DNA from: Ignavibacteriales bacterium | GTDB lineage: Bacteria > Bacteroidota > Ignavibacteria > Ignavibacteriales > Melioribacteraceae | Length of the DNA: 64,000 nucleotides | Assembly (NCBI GenBank): GCA_021740915.1 | Contig: JAIOYW010000016.1 | Coordinates: 1-64,000, forward strand | Direction of reading: 5' to 3' | Shown: positions 37,356-45,774 of the stretch, piece after piece | How the letters are laid out: each line of letters opens with the position of its first letter | How positions within the stretch are numbered: position 1 is the stretch's first letter | Program-made: the position numbers and the translations under genes | The notes under the pieces: generated by a model | Database searches by the model: none | Told to the model about the DNA's origin: nothing | The model's input: the letters and a program-made list of their open reading frames with translations, nothing else

Positions 37356-37901
37356 ATGAGAGAAAAAGTAAAAAATATATGGCCTGAAATTGAATGGATA
37401 ACGGATATTTCTCTTAGAGAAAAAGTTCTGGATTGTTGGGAATATGCGATTGAGAATAGTCCGCTTACACCTGAGGATCTTGAAGTTATTCCTTTTTCAC
37501 TTCTAATAAAGGATTGCAATATCACTTTTATGAACCATAAAAGAACTGCAGTTCATCTTTCAGTTGAAATGGCAAATATCATGAAAAAAAATTTTGGGGA
37601 TGAGATCAGTATCGACATGGACACACTCATTGCCGGGGCTATACTGATTGATGTTGGTAAGCTGATTGAATATGAGTTAGTGGATGGCAAACTTGGCACA
37701 AGCAGAGCCGGTAAGCTTGTCCGCCACCCATTCAGCGGTCTTTCAATCGCAGATCGCTTTGGGTTGTCGCCTGATATACAGCATATAATTGCGACACATT
37801 CAAAAGAAGGTGATCTTGGTAAGAGGACGGTCGAATCAATTATTGTGCATCACGCAGATTTCGTCAGTTTCGATCCTTTCAGACCAGAAATCAGGTTATA
37901 G
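37356..37901 (+). CDS. Degenerate HD-fold protein of the tricarboxylate operon
   Basis: This 181-aa protein has the helical layout of an HD-superfamily phosphohydrolase: H61 and H67 (NHKRTAVHLS), the second helix GAILIDVGK, H124 (VRHPFSG), H148 (IIATHSKEGD) and HHADFV (165-170). The defining His-Asp pair is replaced by Ile98-Asp99, so the usual metal site lacks its histidine. It lies 11 nt after the dehydrogenase and 8 nt before the aconitase gene. Function unknown: a regulatory or nucleotide-binding role is as likely as catalysis. Possibilities include a residual phosphatase acting on a cofactor for the citrate-lyase prosthetic group. Confidence 0.72.
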   Translation: MREKVKNIWPEIEWITDISLREKVLDCWEYAIENSPLTPEDLEVIPFSLLIKDCNITFMNHKRTAVHLSVEMANIMKKNFGDEISIDMDTLIAGAILIDVGKLIEYELVDGKLGTSRAGKLVRHPFSGLSIADRFGLSPDIQHIIATHSKEGDLGKRTVESIIVHHADFVSFDPFRPEIRL

Positions 37902-37909
37902 GAGATATT

Positions 37910-39889
37910 ATGCCTCAGAATTTTGTTGAAAAAATATGTCAAAAACATGTGCACAATAATTCGGGAAATAAACTCGTTCAATCGGGAGATTATATCTCAA
38001 TAGCACCCTCCTATGTTATGACTCATGACAATACGGGGGCAGTTATCCCGAAATTCAAATCTATTGGAGCCGTTAAGCTTTTTAATCCCCGTCAGGTAGT
38101 TAACACTCTCGATCATAATATCCAGGATAAGAGCGAAAAAAATCTTGAAAAATATAAAAAGATAGAAAATTTCGCCCGCTCAATGGGAGCCGATTTCTAT
38201 CCTGCCGGAAGGGGCATCGGTCACCAGATTATGATTGAGGAAGGATATGCATGGCCGGGAACGATGGTTGTTGCATCCGACAGTCATTCGAATATGTATG
38301 GTGGAATAGGATGTCTTGGAACACCGATTGTGAGAACTGATGCAGCATCAATCTGGGCAACTGGAAGAACTTGGTGGCAGATACCTCTGGTAATTAAGGT
38401 TAATTTGAATGGACGTTTAAAAGCTGGTGTCCGAGGGAAAGATGTAATAATCGCACTTTGTGGATACTTTAAAAAAGATGAAGTTCTTAATTCTATAGTG
38501 GAATTTTCAGGCGATGGTATTAGTGAATTAAACATCGATCAACGACTGACAATCGCAAACATGACAACAGAATGGGGAGCACTTGGCGGCATTTTTATGA
38601 TCGATGATGTAACAATCAACTGGCTTGAAAAGCGAATTGATTATATTGAAAAACGTGGTTTGCCTGGAGTCAGTTCTGATCCTGCTGAAGGTAATACCAA
38701 TCCCAGATTGAACCGCTCAAATCTTGCGGCGCTTAAACAATCACTTAATGCATTAACACCGGATAAGGATGCTTTTTATAGTAAAATACTAAACCTCGAC
38801 CTTTTAACAATAGAACCTTTCATTTCTGGCCCCAATACTGTAAAAACTATGCATAAAGTTTCTGAGGTTAGTCGCAAAAAAATAAATATCAATAAAGCTT
38901 ATCTCGTATCATGTGTAAACAGCAGAATCGACGATATCGCGGAAGCCGCAGAAGCTATTTCCGGCAAAAAAGTTGCTGAAGGCGTTAATTTTTATATATC
39001 CGCAGCCTCGAATGAAGTTCAGAAAGAAAGTGAGATGCGGGGTGACTGGCAAAAACTTATTAATGCCGGTGCAATTCCCCTTCCTCCGGGCTGTGGTCCG
39101 TGTATCGGACTTGGTACAGGTCTGCTGGAAGATGGCGAGGTTGGGATTTCAGCAACGAACAGAAACTTCAAAGGACGTATGGGTTCCCGTGAAGCCGATG
39201 CTTATCTTGCTTCTCCTGCAGTTGTTGCAGCTTCAGCCGTTGCTGGCTACATCACAGCTCCATTTACTATAGAACCTTCAGATATTATAGGAACAATCGA
39301 AGAATTGCAGGTTGAAGATAAAGATATACCAGCGATTGATATTATTCCTGGATTTAAAGAAGAGATTACTGGAAATCTGGTATTTTGCCATCAGGACAAT
39401 CTGAATACCGATGGCATTTATCCAGGAAAATATACCTATAATGATGATTTTACACCGGAGGATCAAGCCCGGGTTGTCATGGAAAACTATGATCCTGAAT
39501 TTGTGGGAAGAACAAATGCTGGTGATATTCTTGCAGGTGGTTTTAATTTCGGGACTGGCAGTTCACGTGAACAAGCTGCAACTGCACTCAAATATAAAGG
39601 CATTCAATGTGTGATTGTCGGCAGTGCAAGCCAGACATATATGCGCAATGCACTCAACAATGGTTTTCTTGTAGTTGAGTCACCTTCTTTCATCAAATAT
39701 CTGAAATCATTTATTTCGTTGGATAAACCGACTATTTATACAGAGAATGAAATCAGAATTAATTTCAAAACATCAAAAATCTATTACGATGAAAAAGTTT
39801 TCAATATTAGTCCCGTTGGACCGGCTGCACAAGAATTAGTCGTTCTTGGCGGACTTGAAAACTGGATAAAAAATAATATTAAGAATTGA
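37910..39889 (+). CDS. Aconitase-superfamily enzyme resembling fungal homoaconitase
   Basis: This 659-aa protein combines the large and swivelling aconitase domains in one chain. The 4Fe-4S ligands appear as SCVNSR and CGPCIG. Other motifs are MTHDN, DHNIQDKSEKNLEKYKK, FYPAGRGIGHQIMIEEGYAWPG, DSHSNMYGGIGCLGTPIVRTDAASIW and, in the last domain, NFGTGSSREQAA. The D-I-Q-KSEKNL and GRGIGHQIMIEEGYA segments recall fungal mitochondrial homoaconitase (Lys4) more than the bacterial AcnA, AcnB or LeuC types; this is from memory and needs a search. It should isomerise a tertiary to a secondary hydroxy tricarboxylate through the cis-alkene. Its substrate could be citrate, methylcitrate or homocitrate. 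Confidence 0.87.
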   Translation: MPQNFVEKICQKHVHNNSGNKLVQSGDYISIAPSYVMTHDNTGAVIPKFKSIGAVKLFNPRQVVNTLDHNIQDKSEKNLEKYKKIENFARSMGADFYPAGRGIGHQIMIEEGYAWPGTMVVASDSHSNMYGGIGCLGTPIVRTDAASIWATGRTWWQIPLVIKVNLNGRLKAGVRGKDVIIALCGYFKKDEVLNSIVEFSGDGISELNIDQRLTIANMTTEWGALGGIFMIDDVTINWLEKRIDYIEKRGLPGVSSDPAEGNTNPRLNRSNLAALKQSLNALTPDKDAFYSKILNLDLLTIEPFISGPNTVKTMHKVSEVSRKKININKAYLVSCVNSRIDDIAEAAEAISGKKVAEGVNFYISAASNEVQKESEMRGDWQKLINAGAIPLPPGCGPCIGLGTGLLEDGEVGISATNRNFKGRMGSREADAYLASPAVVAASAVAGYITAPFTIEPSDIIGTIEELQVEDKDIPAIDIIPGFKEEITGNLVFCHQDNLNTDGIYPGKYTYNDDFTPEDQARVVMENYDPEFVGRTNAGDILAGGFNFGTGSSREQAATALKYKGIQCVIVGSASQTYMRNALNNGFLVVESPSFIKYLKSFISLDKPTIYTENEIRINFKTSKIYYDEKVFNISPVGPAAQELVVLGGLENWIKNNIKN

Positions 39890-39896
39890 GGAATTT

Positions 39897-41345
39897 ATGG
39901 GAAAATCCATTTCGCGGATAATTGCCGAATTTGCAGTAAATCTTAAATATGAAGATCTGCCGGAAAACGTTGTTAATGAAGTAAAACGATACTTATACGA
40001 TTCTATAGGATGTGCTTATGGTGCAATGGACACAAAAGACGTTGGCATTATGCGTGGTATTTATAAAGAGATGGAAGGTGCGCCTGAATCGACTACCATT
40101 GGCTTCGGGGATAAAATACCGGCTGTAAATAGTTCTCTTGTCAATTCACTGATGATTCGTGCTCTCGATTTTAATGATATATACTGGAAAGAAGATCCTT
40201 CACATCCTTCAGATATTATTCCAGCAGCACTTTCTGTTGCGGAAAAATATAACGCTGATATGAAAACTGTTATTACAGCAATTGCGCTTGCTTATGAATT
40301 CGAACAACGATTATGTGAATTTGCTGTTCCTGGTGTCCGTGAAAGAAAATGGCATCATGCTACTTTGACACAGTTTGTATCTCCGATTGTCGCAGGAAAA
40401 GTTATGGGATTGAATGTGGATCAGATGGTGAATGCGATCGGCATAAGTGGTTCACACAACCATACAATAGGATGCCCGACAGCCGGAAAACTTACAATGA
40501 TGAAAAATACTGTTGATCCTATGGCTGTTCAGGCAGGTGTTTTTGCAGCAATGATGGCTGAAAAAGGCTATACAGGTACCGAGGCCGTTTTCGAAGGCAA
40601 AGAAGGATTTATGGATTGTTTTTTTGGATGGGATTATACAAACCAGAAAAATGACCCCATAAATATGAAAGGCAGAGACCCTAATGCCTTGCTTCCGGAT
40701 TGGAACTGGGATATTGAAAAACTGACCGGCAATCTTGGTCAAAAATTCAAAATTCTTGAGTGCAGCATGAAGGCTTTCCCAACAGAAGCCCTTACACATA
40801 CGCATATCTCAGCTACTCTAAAAGTAATGAAGAGTAACAGACTTTCATACAAGGAAGTCGAGGAAGTAAAGGTTACAACAATTGCACGTGCCTGCGATAT
40901 CCTTTTTGACCCGCATAAATACAGACCGGATTCGAGGGAAACCGCAGATCATTCATTGCCCTACTGCATTGCGGCTGCTATTGTTGATGGTAAAATAACA
41001 ACACAGTCTTTCTCTGATGAAAAAATGAAAGATCCGGCAATCTGGGAAGTTATTGATAAAATCAAAGGTGAGGCCAGTATTGAATTTGAAAAAATGTTCC
41101 CGGCCAAGCAGCCGTCAAAAGTGGTCGTGAAAACAAAATCAGGAGAATTTTTCTCAGCTTATCTTGAATACCCGAAAGGTGATCCAAGAGAGCCCATGAC
41201 TTCTGAGGATCTGGACAATAAATTTGCCGCACTCGCTGAAGGAAAACTTGACAAAGTTTCACAGTTAAAAGTAAAAGAAATGATATTTGATTGTGAATCA
41301 ATGTCAGCAAGAGAATTTATGGAAAAACTGGTCATAAAGGGATAG
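39897..41345 (+). CDS. MmgE/PrpD-family dehydratase
   Basis: This 482-aa protein is of the MmgE/PrpD family: DSIGCAYGAMD, ALDFNDIYWK-DPSHPSDIIPAALS, the HATLTQFVSPIVAGKVMGLN helix, the central AGKLTMMKNTVDPMAVQAGVFAAMMAEKGYTG and FKILECSMKAFPTEALTHTH. Known members dehydrate 2-methylcitrate or citrate (PrpD, MmgE), decarboxylate cis-aconitate (CAD), or epimerise iminodisuccinate. Two dehydratase-type enzymes in one operon suggest they handle the two hydroxyl positions or stereoisomers of one tricarboxylate, but a decarboxylase role would give itaconate instead. It is 7 nt after the aconitase gene and 7 nt before the citDE fusion gene. Confidence 0.88.
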   Translation: MGKSISRIIAEFAVNLKYEDLPENVVNEVKRYLYDSIGCAYGAMDTKDVGIMRGIYKEMEGAPESTTIGFGDKIPAVNSSLVNSLMIRALDFNDIYWKEDPSHPSDIIPAALSVAEKYNADMKTVITAIALAYEFEQRLCEFAVPGVRERKWHHATLTQFVSPIVAGKVMGLNVDQMVNAIGISGSHNHTIGCPTAGKLTMMKNTVDPMAVQAGVFAAMMAEKGYTGTEAVFEGKEGFMDCFFGWDYTNQKNDPINMKGRDPNALLPDWNWDIEKLTGNLGQKFKILECSMKAFPTEALTHTHISATLKVMKSNRLSYKEVEEVKVTTIARACDILFDPHKYRPDSRETADHSLPYCIAAAIVDGKITTQSFSDEKMKDPAIWEVIDKIKGEASIEFEKMFPAKQPSKVVVKTKSGEFFSAYLEYPKGDPREPMTSEDLDNKFAALAEGKLDKVSQLKVKEMIFDCESMSAREFMEKLVIKG

Positions 41346-41352
41346 CTTAGTG

Positions 41353-42579
41353 ATGAATAAAACCGGATATGCGGGCAAAAAAGGAGATAAGATACGCTCT
41401 GACTGCTATATATCAATAACAGAAAACGGACTTGAGAATAATTCGCTTCAGATCAAAAGTAAAGTTTCACCTATGTACGGTGAAAATATCGAATCTCAAA
41501 TGTATGATTTAATTCAAAAAGCCGGGATTAAAGGCGTTGATATAGTTATAAATGATTACGGGGCGCTGCCTTTTGTGATTGCCGCCCGATTTGAATCTGC
41601 TTTGAGACGATATGATCCGGCTTATAAAACAGAACTGCTTCCTTTGAAGAACAATAATCTCAGGGGAAATACAGCCAAAGATCGAAGAAGAAGAAGCAGA
41701 TTGTATCTGCCGGGAAATGAACCCAAATTTTTCCCAAATGCCGGTTTACATGGTCCGGATGGGATCATTCTCGATTTGGAAGACAGCGTATCTCCGGCTG
41801 AAAAAGACAGCGCACTTCTTCTTGTAAGGAATGCCCTGATCTCGACAGATTTTTATAGCGCTGAAAGGATGGTAAGGATAAATCAGCTTCCTAAAGGTCT
41901 AACTGAATTACCGTTTTTGCTCCCTCATAATATTGATGTTGTTCTGCTCCCCAAATGCGAATCCGAAGATGATGTGAATTCCATCAGCACTTTTATTGAG
42001 GAATTTTGCATTACTAATGGTATTGATAGAAGGCCTTGGGTAATGCCGATAATAGAGAGCGCAAAGGGCGTTTTGAATGCCTATAAGATAGCAACAGCTT
42101 CAGAACTGGTTTGTTCGCTAGCGGTGGGGCTTGAAGATTACACAGCCGATATTGGCACGAAGAGAACTAATGAAGGAAATGAGAGCTTCTTCGCGCGCAG
42201 TATGATACTGAATGCGGCAAAAGCAGCCGGTATTCAGGCTATCGATACTGTTTTTTCTGATGTTGCAGACATGTCCGCGCTGAAGGAAAGTGTTTTAGAA
42301 GCTAAATCACTGGGATATGAAGGAAAAGGATGTATCCATCCACGTCAAATCCCGGTTATTCATGAAGCATTCGCACCTGAAAGAACCGAAGTTGATAAGG
42401 CTATGAAAATAGTTGCTGCCTTCGAAAAAGCCAGGACAGAAGGAAGTGGAGTGGTTTCGCTCGGCAGTAAAATGATCGATATGCCGGTTGTTAAAAGAGC
42501 CCTCAGGCTAATTAATAATGCAGTCGCCGATGGGATGATACCAGCTGACTGGAACAGTGAAAAAGTTGATAAGGGATAA
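41353..42579 (+). CDS. Fused citrate lyase acyl-carrier (CitD) and beta subunit (CitE)
   Basis: This 408-aa protein joins two proteins that are usually separate. Residues 1-95 resemble CitD: GKKGDKIRSDCYISI, then EIMY-like LQIKSKVSPMYGENIES and GVDIVINDYGALPFVIAARFESALRR. The only candidate prosthetic-group serine is Ser16 in RSDC, next to the conserved Asp rather than one residue away, so attachment is uncertain. After a Lys/Arg-rich linker (RRRRSRLYLPG, near 110), residues 115-400 are a CitE/HpcH-type TIM barrel: DGIILDLEDSV, MVRINQLP, LLPKCESEDDV, MPIIESAKGVLNA, GLEDYTADIG and GCIHPRQI. It should cleave citryl- or a related 3-hydroxyacyl-ACP. The start may be GTG 41350. citF follows after 5 nt. 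Confidence 0.85.
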   Translation: MNKTGYAGKKGDKIRSDCYISITENGLENNSLQIKSKVSPMYGENIESQMYDLIQKAGIKGVDIVINDYGALPFVIAARFESALRRYDPAYKTELLPLKNNNLRGNTAKDRRRRSRLYLPGNEPKFFPNAGLHGPDGIILDLEDSVSPAEKDSALLLVRNALISTDFYSAERMVRINQLPKGLTELPFLLPHNIDVVLLPKCESEDDVNSISTFIEEFCITNGIDRRPWVMPIIESAKGVLNAYKIATASELVCSLAVGLEDYTADIGTKRTNEGNESFFARSMILNAAKAAGIQAIDTVFSDVADMSALKESVLEAKSLGYEGKGCIHPRQIPVIHEAFAPERTEVDKAMKIVAAFEKARTEGSGVVSLGSKMIDMPVVKRALRLINNAVADGMIPADWNSEKVDKG

Positions 42580-42584
42580 TCAGG

Positions 42585-44147
42585 ATGGAATTAATTAAGA
42601 ACCACGCCGGCAGATTGGTACCAGATGAAGTTAATGGAGTTAAGTCGATACCATTTATGGGAGTAAATGGTTATAAACCAACCGGGACAAAGATAGCAAA
42701 GAGCGTCAGAAGTTGTGTGGATTTCCCGCTGGATGGAAACAAAGTGGTTTCATCGCTTAAAGAAGCGCTTGTCAACAGCGGAATTAAAGATGGAATGACA
42801 ATATCGACCCATCATCACCTTAGAAACGGTGATATACTAACTAATTATTTATTTGATATTATCAGTGAACTGGGCATAAAAGGAATACGATGGTTCCCTT
42901 CTGCGTCCTTCCCCTGCCATTCACATCTTATACCTTATCTTGATGATGGAACAATACATCATATTGAGGGCAGTATGAACGGACCTCTGGGGCGATACAC
43001 CACTGAAGGGAATATGTCCGGTATGGGAGTATTGCGCTCACATGGTGGAAGATACCAGTCCATTCAGGATGGTGAAGTTGAAATAGATATTGCAGTTATT
43101 GCCGCTCCAACTGCCGACCCTTTTGGTAATGCAAACGGTGTGAATGGTCCTTCGGCTTGCGGTCCTCTTGGATTTGCTCTTGCGGATTCGGAATATGCCC
43201 ATAAAGTTATTGTAGTCACTGACAACCTCGTACCTTTTCCGTGTTACCCCTGGCACATTCAGGGAAACAATGTTGATTATGTTGTTAAGATTGATTCACT
43301 AGGCGATGCTTCAAAAATTGTCTCCGGAACTACTGAAGTTACAAAAAGCCCGGACAGACTCTTAATCGCTCAGTATGTTGCTGATTTTATTGAGAAAGCA
43401 GGAATCCTTAAGGATGGCTTCTCTTTTCAGGCTGGTGCCGGTGGTACAAATCTGGCATTTGCCCTGTACCTGAAAGAAAAAATGATCAAACAGGGAATTA
43501 AAGCAAGGTTTATAAGAGGCGGCAGCACCAAATATCTTGTGCAAATGCTTGAAGAAGGGCTGACTGATTATATTTTGGACGGACAGACTTTTGATCTTGA
43601 AGGTGTACGATCAATGAGGGAAAACCCCGGGCACATTAATACAAGTCCATTCACAAGCTATAATTTCCATGGTAAAGGTAATTTCGCATCAATAATTGAT
43701 GCAGTTGTGCTTGGAGCGACCGAAGTCGATGTTAATTTCAATGCTAATGTTGTCAGCCATTCCGATGGTTATCTTTTACATGGGATTGGAGGCTGGCAGA
43801 ATTGCCTTTATTCGAAGTGTACAATTTTGGCAATTCCTTCTTTCAGGGACAGAATTCCTGTAATCGTTGACGAGGTAACAACACTCTGCGGACCGGGAGA
43901 ATTGGTGGACGTTATTGTAACAGAACGCGGGATTGCAATCAATCCTTTGCGTACCGATCTTCTCGAAGCGACTGCGGGAAGTGGTCTCCCAATCAGAACG
44001 ATATTAGAAATTCAGGCTGAAGTAAATAATATCTGCGGTGGCAAACCAGCAAAACCCCGGGTTGATAAAACTAAACCTGTGGCAGTCATTAAATGGGTTG
44101 ACGGGACAATTCTTGATACTGTTTTCAAGGTTATTCCACAAAAATAA
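42585..44147 (+). CDS. citF: Citrate lyase alpha subunit (acyl-ACP transferase)
   Basis: This 520-aa protein matches CitF. GVKSIPFMGVNGYKPTGTK, TISTHHHLRNGD, GPLGRYTTEGNMSGMGVLRSHGGR, AVIAAPTADPFGNANGV, GAGGTNLAFA, FIRGGSTKYLV, GATEVDVNFNANVVSHSDG and GGWQN are in the family order. CitF swaps the acetyl group of the acyl-carrier domain for the incoming hydroxy acid, which CitE then splits. It lies 5 nt after the CitD-CitE fusion gene. No citC ligase, citX/citG prosthetic-group genes or citT transporter are found in this window, so holo-carrier formation must use genes elsewhere, or the complex differs from the classical one. Confidence 0.93.
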   Translation: MELIKNHAGRLVPDEVNGVKSIPFMGVNGYKPTGTKIAKSVRSCVDFPLDGNKVVSSLKEALVNSGIKDGMTISTHHHLRNGDILTNYLFDIISELGIKGIRWFPSASFPCHSHLIPYLDDGTIHHIEGSMNGPLGRYTTEGNMSGMGVLRSHGGRYQSIQDGEVEIDIAVIAAPTADPFGNANGVNGPSACGPLGFALADSEYAHKVIVVTDNLVPFPCYPWHIQGNNVDYVVKIDSLGDASKIVSGTTEVTKSPDRLLIAQYVADFIEKAGILKDGFSFQAGAGGTNLAFALYLKEKMIKQGIKARFIRGGSTKYLVQMLEEGLTDYILDGQTFDLEGVRSMRENPGHINTSPFTSYNFHGKGNFASIIDAVVLGATEVDVNFNANVVSHSDGYLLHGIGGWQNCLYSKCTILAIPSFRDRIPVIVDEVTTLCGPGELVDVIVTERGIAINPLRTDLLEATAGSGLPIRTILEIQAEVNNICGGKPAKPRVDKTKPVAVIKWVDGTILDTVFKVIPQK

Positions 44148-44156
44148 GGATCACAA

Positions 44157-44429
44157 ATGGAAAAACTTATTAAAAATGCCAAAACATCTGCCGCAATAAC
44201 AACAATTTTAGGAATCCTCGCGCTAACCTGGATCGTAATCGATTATTTTGTTCTTAAAGATATCCTGACCCAGATAACCGAGGGTATGTACTTCGAAAAA
44301 ACACTTTTGACTATCGGTGGAATTGTTCTGATTTTATTCGTTTTCCTCGTTTTTATACAGACATACTATATCTTAAGAATGTCAGGCAAATTAGCAAATA
44401 AAGATGAAAATAAAAGGACTGAGGAATAA
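44157..44429 (+). CDS. Small two-helix membrane protein at the end of the operon
   Basis: This 90-aa protein has two clear membrane segments (about 13-36 and 47-72) and charged ends (KNKRTEE-like tail). It has no motif I recognise. It is 9 nt after citF and its stop codon lies in the terminator hairpin 44414..44441, so it belongs to the operon. A role in anchoring or transport is possible but unsupported. Confidence 0.7.
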   Translation: MEKLIKNAKTSAAITTILGILALTWIVIDYFVLKDILTQITEGMYFEKTLLTIGGIVLILFVFLVFIQTYYILRMSGKLANKDENKRTEE

Positions 44430-44441
44430 TCCTCAGTCCTT
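44414..44441. terminator. Hairpin between convergent operons, containing both stop codons
   Basis: Perfect 12-bp arms AAGGACTGAGGA and TCCTCAGTCCTT with a 4-nt loop. The plus-strand stop of the small membrane gene and the minus-strand stop of the nfeD gene both lie inside it. The following T-rich stretch is on the minus-strand side, so it should terminate the nfeD operon best. Confidence 0.8.
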
Positions 44442-45752
44442 GACTTCTTCAACTACAATTCTTGACCCGGAGACTTTTTTCACTATTACAGGGCTGTCAT
44501 GTCCAATAAACTCCCCATCAGTCACCACATCAAAACGTCTGCCATCAATTACTGCTGTTCCAGCAGGACGTAAATCCGTATAGGAAATCCCTCTTAAACC
44601 AATCAACATTTCATTATTGTCGATGGATGAAATATAACCGGACGAGCTCTCAATATTAGTTGCTAAAATTAGTTTATGAAAAACTGAACTTTTTGGCAGG
44701 AAGCGTAAGAGGACAAAAATCAATACGCCTGAAATAATAAAAGTAACAGCAAGTTGAATTATAGCAGCAGAAATCAGGCTGCCGTCAATTTTGTCAAGAT
44801 CAGACACGAGTCCGAGAAATATGCCGCCGACCATCATAGTAATCCCCAGTATTCCAAATATTCCGAATCCAGGGACAAAGAATATTTCGACGATCAAAAA
44901 TACAACGCCTGCAAAAAATAGTAATATTTCAAGCCACGAAACCAGTTCAAGTATAAAACCTGAACCGAAGAATAGGGCTAAAGCTATTACTGCTGCTGTT
45001 CCAGGCAGACCCCAGCCCGGGGTTTTTATTTCAGTAAATAGTCCGACCAGTGCAACCATGATCAATAGTGAAGAAATTACAGGATTGGAAAGAAACCTTA
45101 CGACTGATTCACCCCAGTTTTCTTTCGACTCAATAATTTCATAGGATTTAATGCCGAAGGCACTTAATGCAGAATCCAGATCTGAGACCACTGTATCGGC
45201 GAATCCAAACTTTTTCGCCTCTTCAGATGTGAGTGTAATAAGCTTATCCTTTCCAACAAGACCCTGTACTTCAACTGTCTCATCAACCATACCCTCGGCA
45301 ATATCTGTCCTTCGACCATTTTTTTCAGCAGTGGCACGCATTTCGGAACGCATATATGATTGATATTTTTCAGATTGCTTCTTCCCTTCCTGATCAACGA
45401 CAGTTGTCGCACCGATAGATGCACCAGGTACCATAACTATTTTATTACAGGAAATTGAGATTAGTGCACCCGCAGAAATAGCTCTCTTATCAATAAATGC
45501 TATTGTCATAACCTTACTGTTCATGATAGCATCTTTAATCTGAGTAGCTGCATCAACTCTACCGCCAAAAGTATTGATCCGGAAAACGATCGCATCTGCG
45601 AGGTCTGCTTCTGCGGTCTCAACTATTCGTTTCACATAGGGAGCAAGTCCAAGGTCAATATCTCCTTCAATGATCCCGAGATATACTTTGGAAGTTTGCC
45701 CCTGCAGACCAAAGGCCAGACCGAATAACAAAAAGAATAAAAATTTTTTCAT
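44433..45752 (-). CDS. NfeD-family membrane protease
   Basis: This protein of about 439 aa starts at ATG 45752, behind GGGGGTG, with a signal peptide (MKKFLFFLLFGLAFGLQGQ). Upstream in-frame ATGs would overlap the agmatinase gene and are rejected. A ClpP/crotonase-like domain follows (IEGDIDLGLAPYVKRIVETAE, INTFGGRVDAATQIKDAI, KRAISAGALISISCNKIVM), with Ser in ISAGAL and Lys for a Ser-Lys dyad (GASIGATTVV). Five membrane helices lie at about 250-375 and a C-terminal NfeD OB-fold after that (YISSIDNNEMLIGLRG, AVIDGRRFDVVTDGEFI). The family cleaves stomatin C-termini; no stomatin gene is adjacent here. Confidence 0.87.
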   Translation of the reverse strand: MKKFLFFLLFGLAFGLQGQTSKVYLGIIEGDIDLGLAPYVKRIVETAEADLADAIVFRINTFGGRVDAATQIKDAIMNSKVMTIAFIDKRAISAGALISISCNKIVMVPGASIGATTVVDQEGKKQSEKYQSYMRSEMRATAEKNGRRTDIAEGMVDETVEVQGLVGKDKLITLTSEEAKKFGFADTVVSDLDSALSAFGIKSYEIIESKENWGESVVRFLSNPVISSLLIMVALVGLFTEIKTPGWGLPGTAAVIALALFFGSGFILELVSWLEILLFFAGVVFLIVEIFFVPGFGIFGILGITMMVGGIFLGLVSDLDKIDGSLISAAIIQLAVTFIISGVLIFVLLRFLPKSSVFHKLILATNIESSSGYISSIDNNEMLIGLRGISYTDLRPAGTAVIDGRRFDVVTDGEFIGHDSPVIVKKVSGSRIVVEEVKD

Positions 45753-45774
45753 TTCACCCCCATATCCGCGTTTA

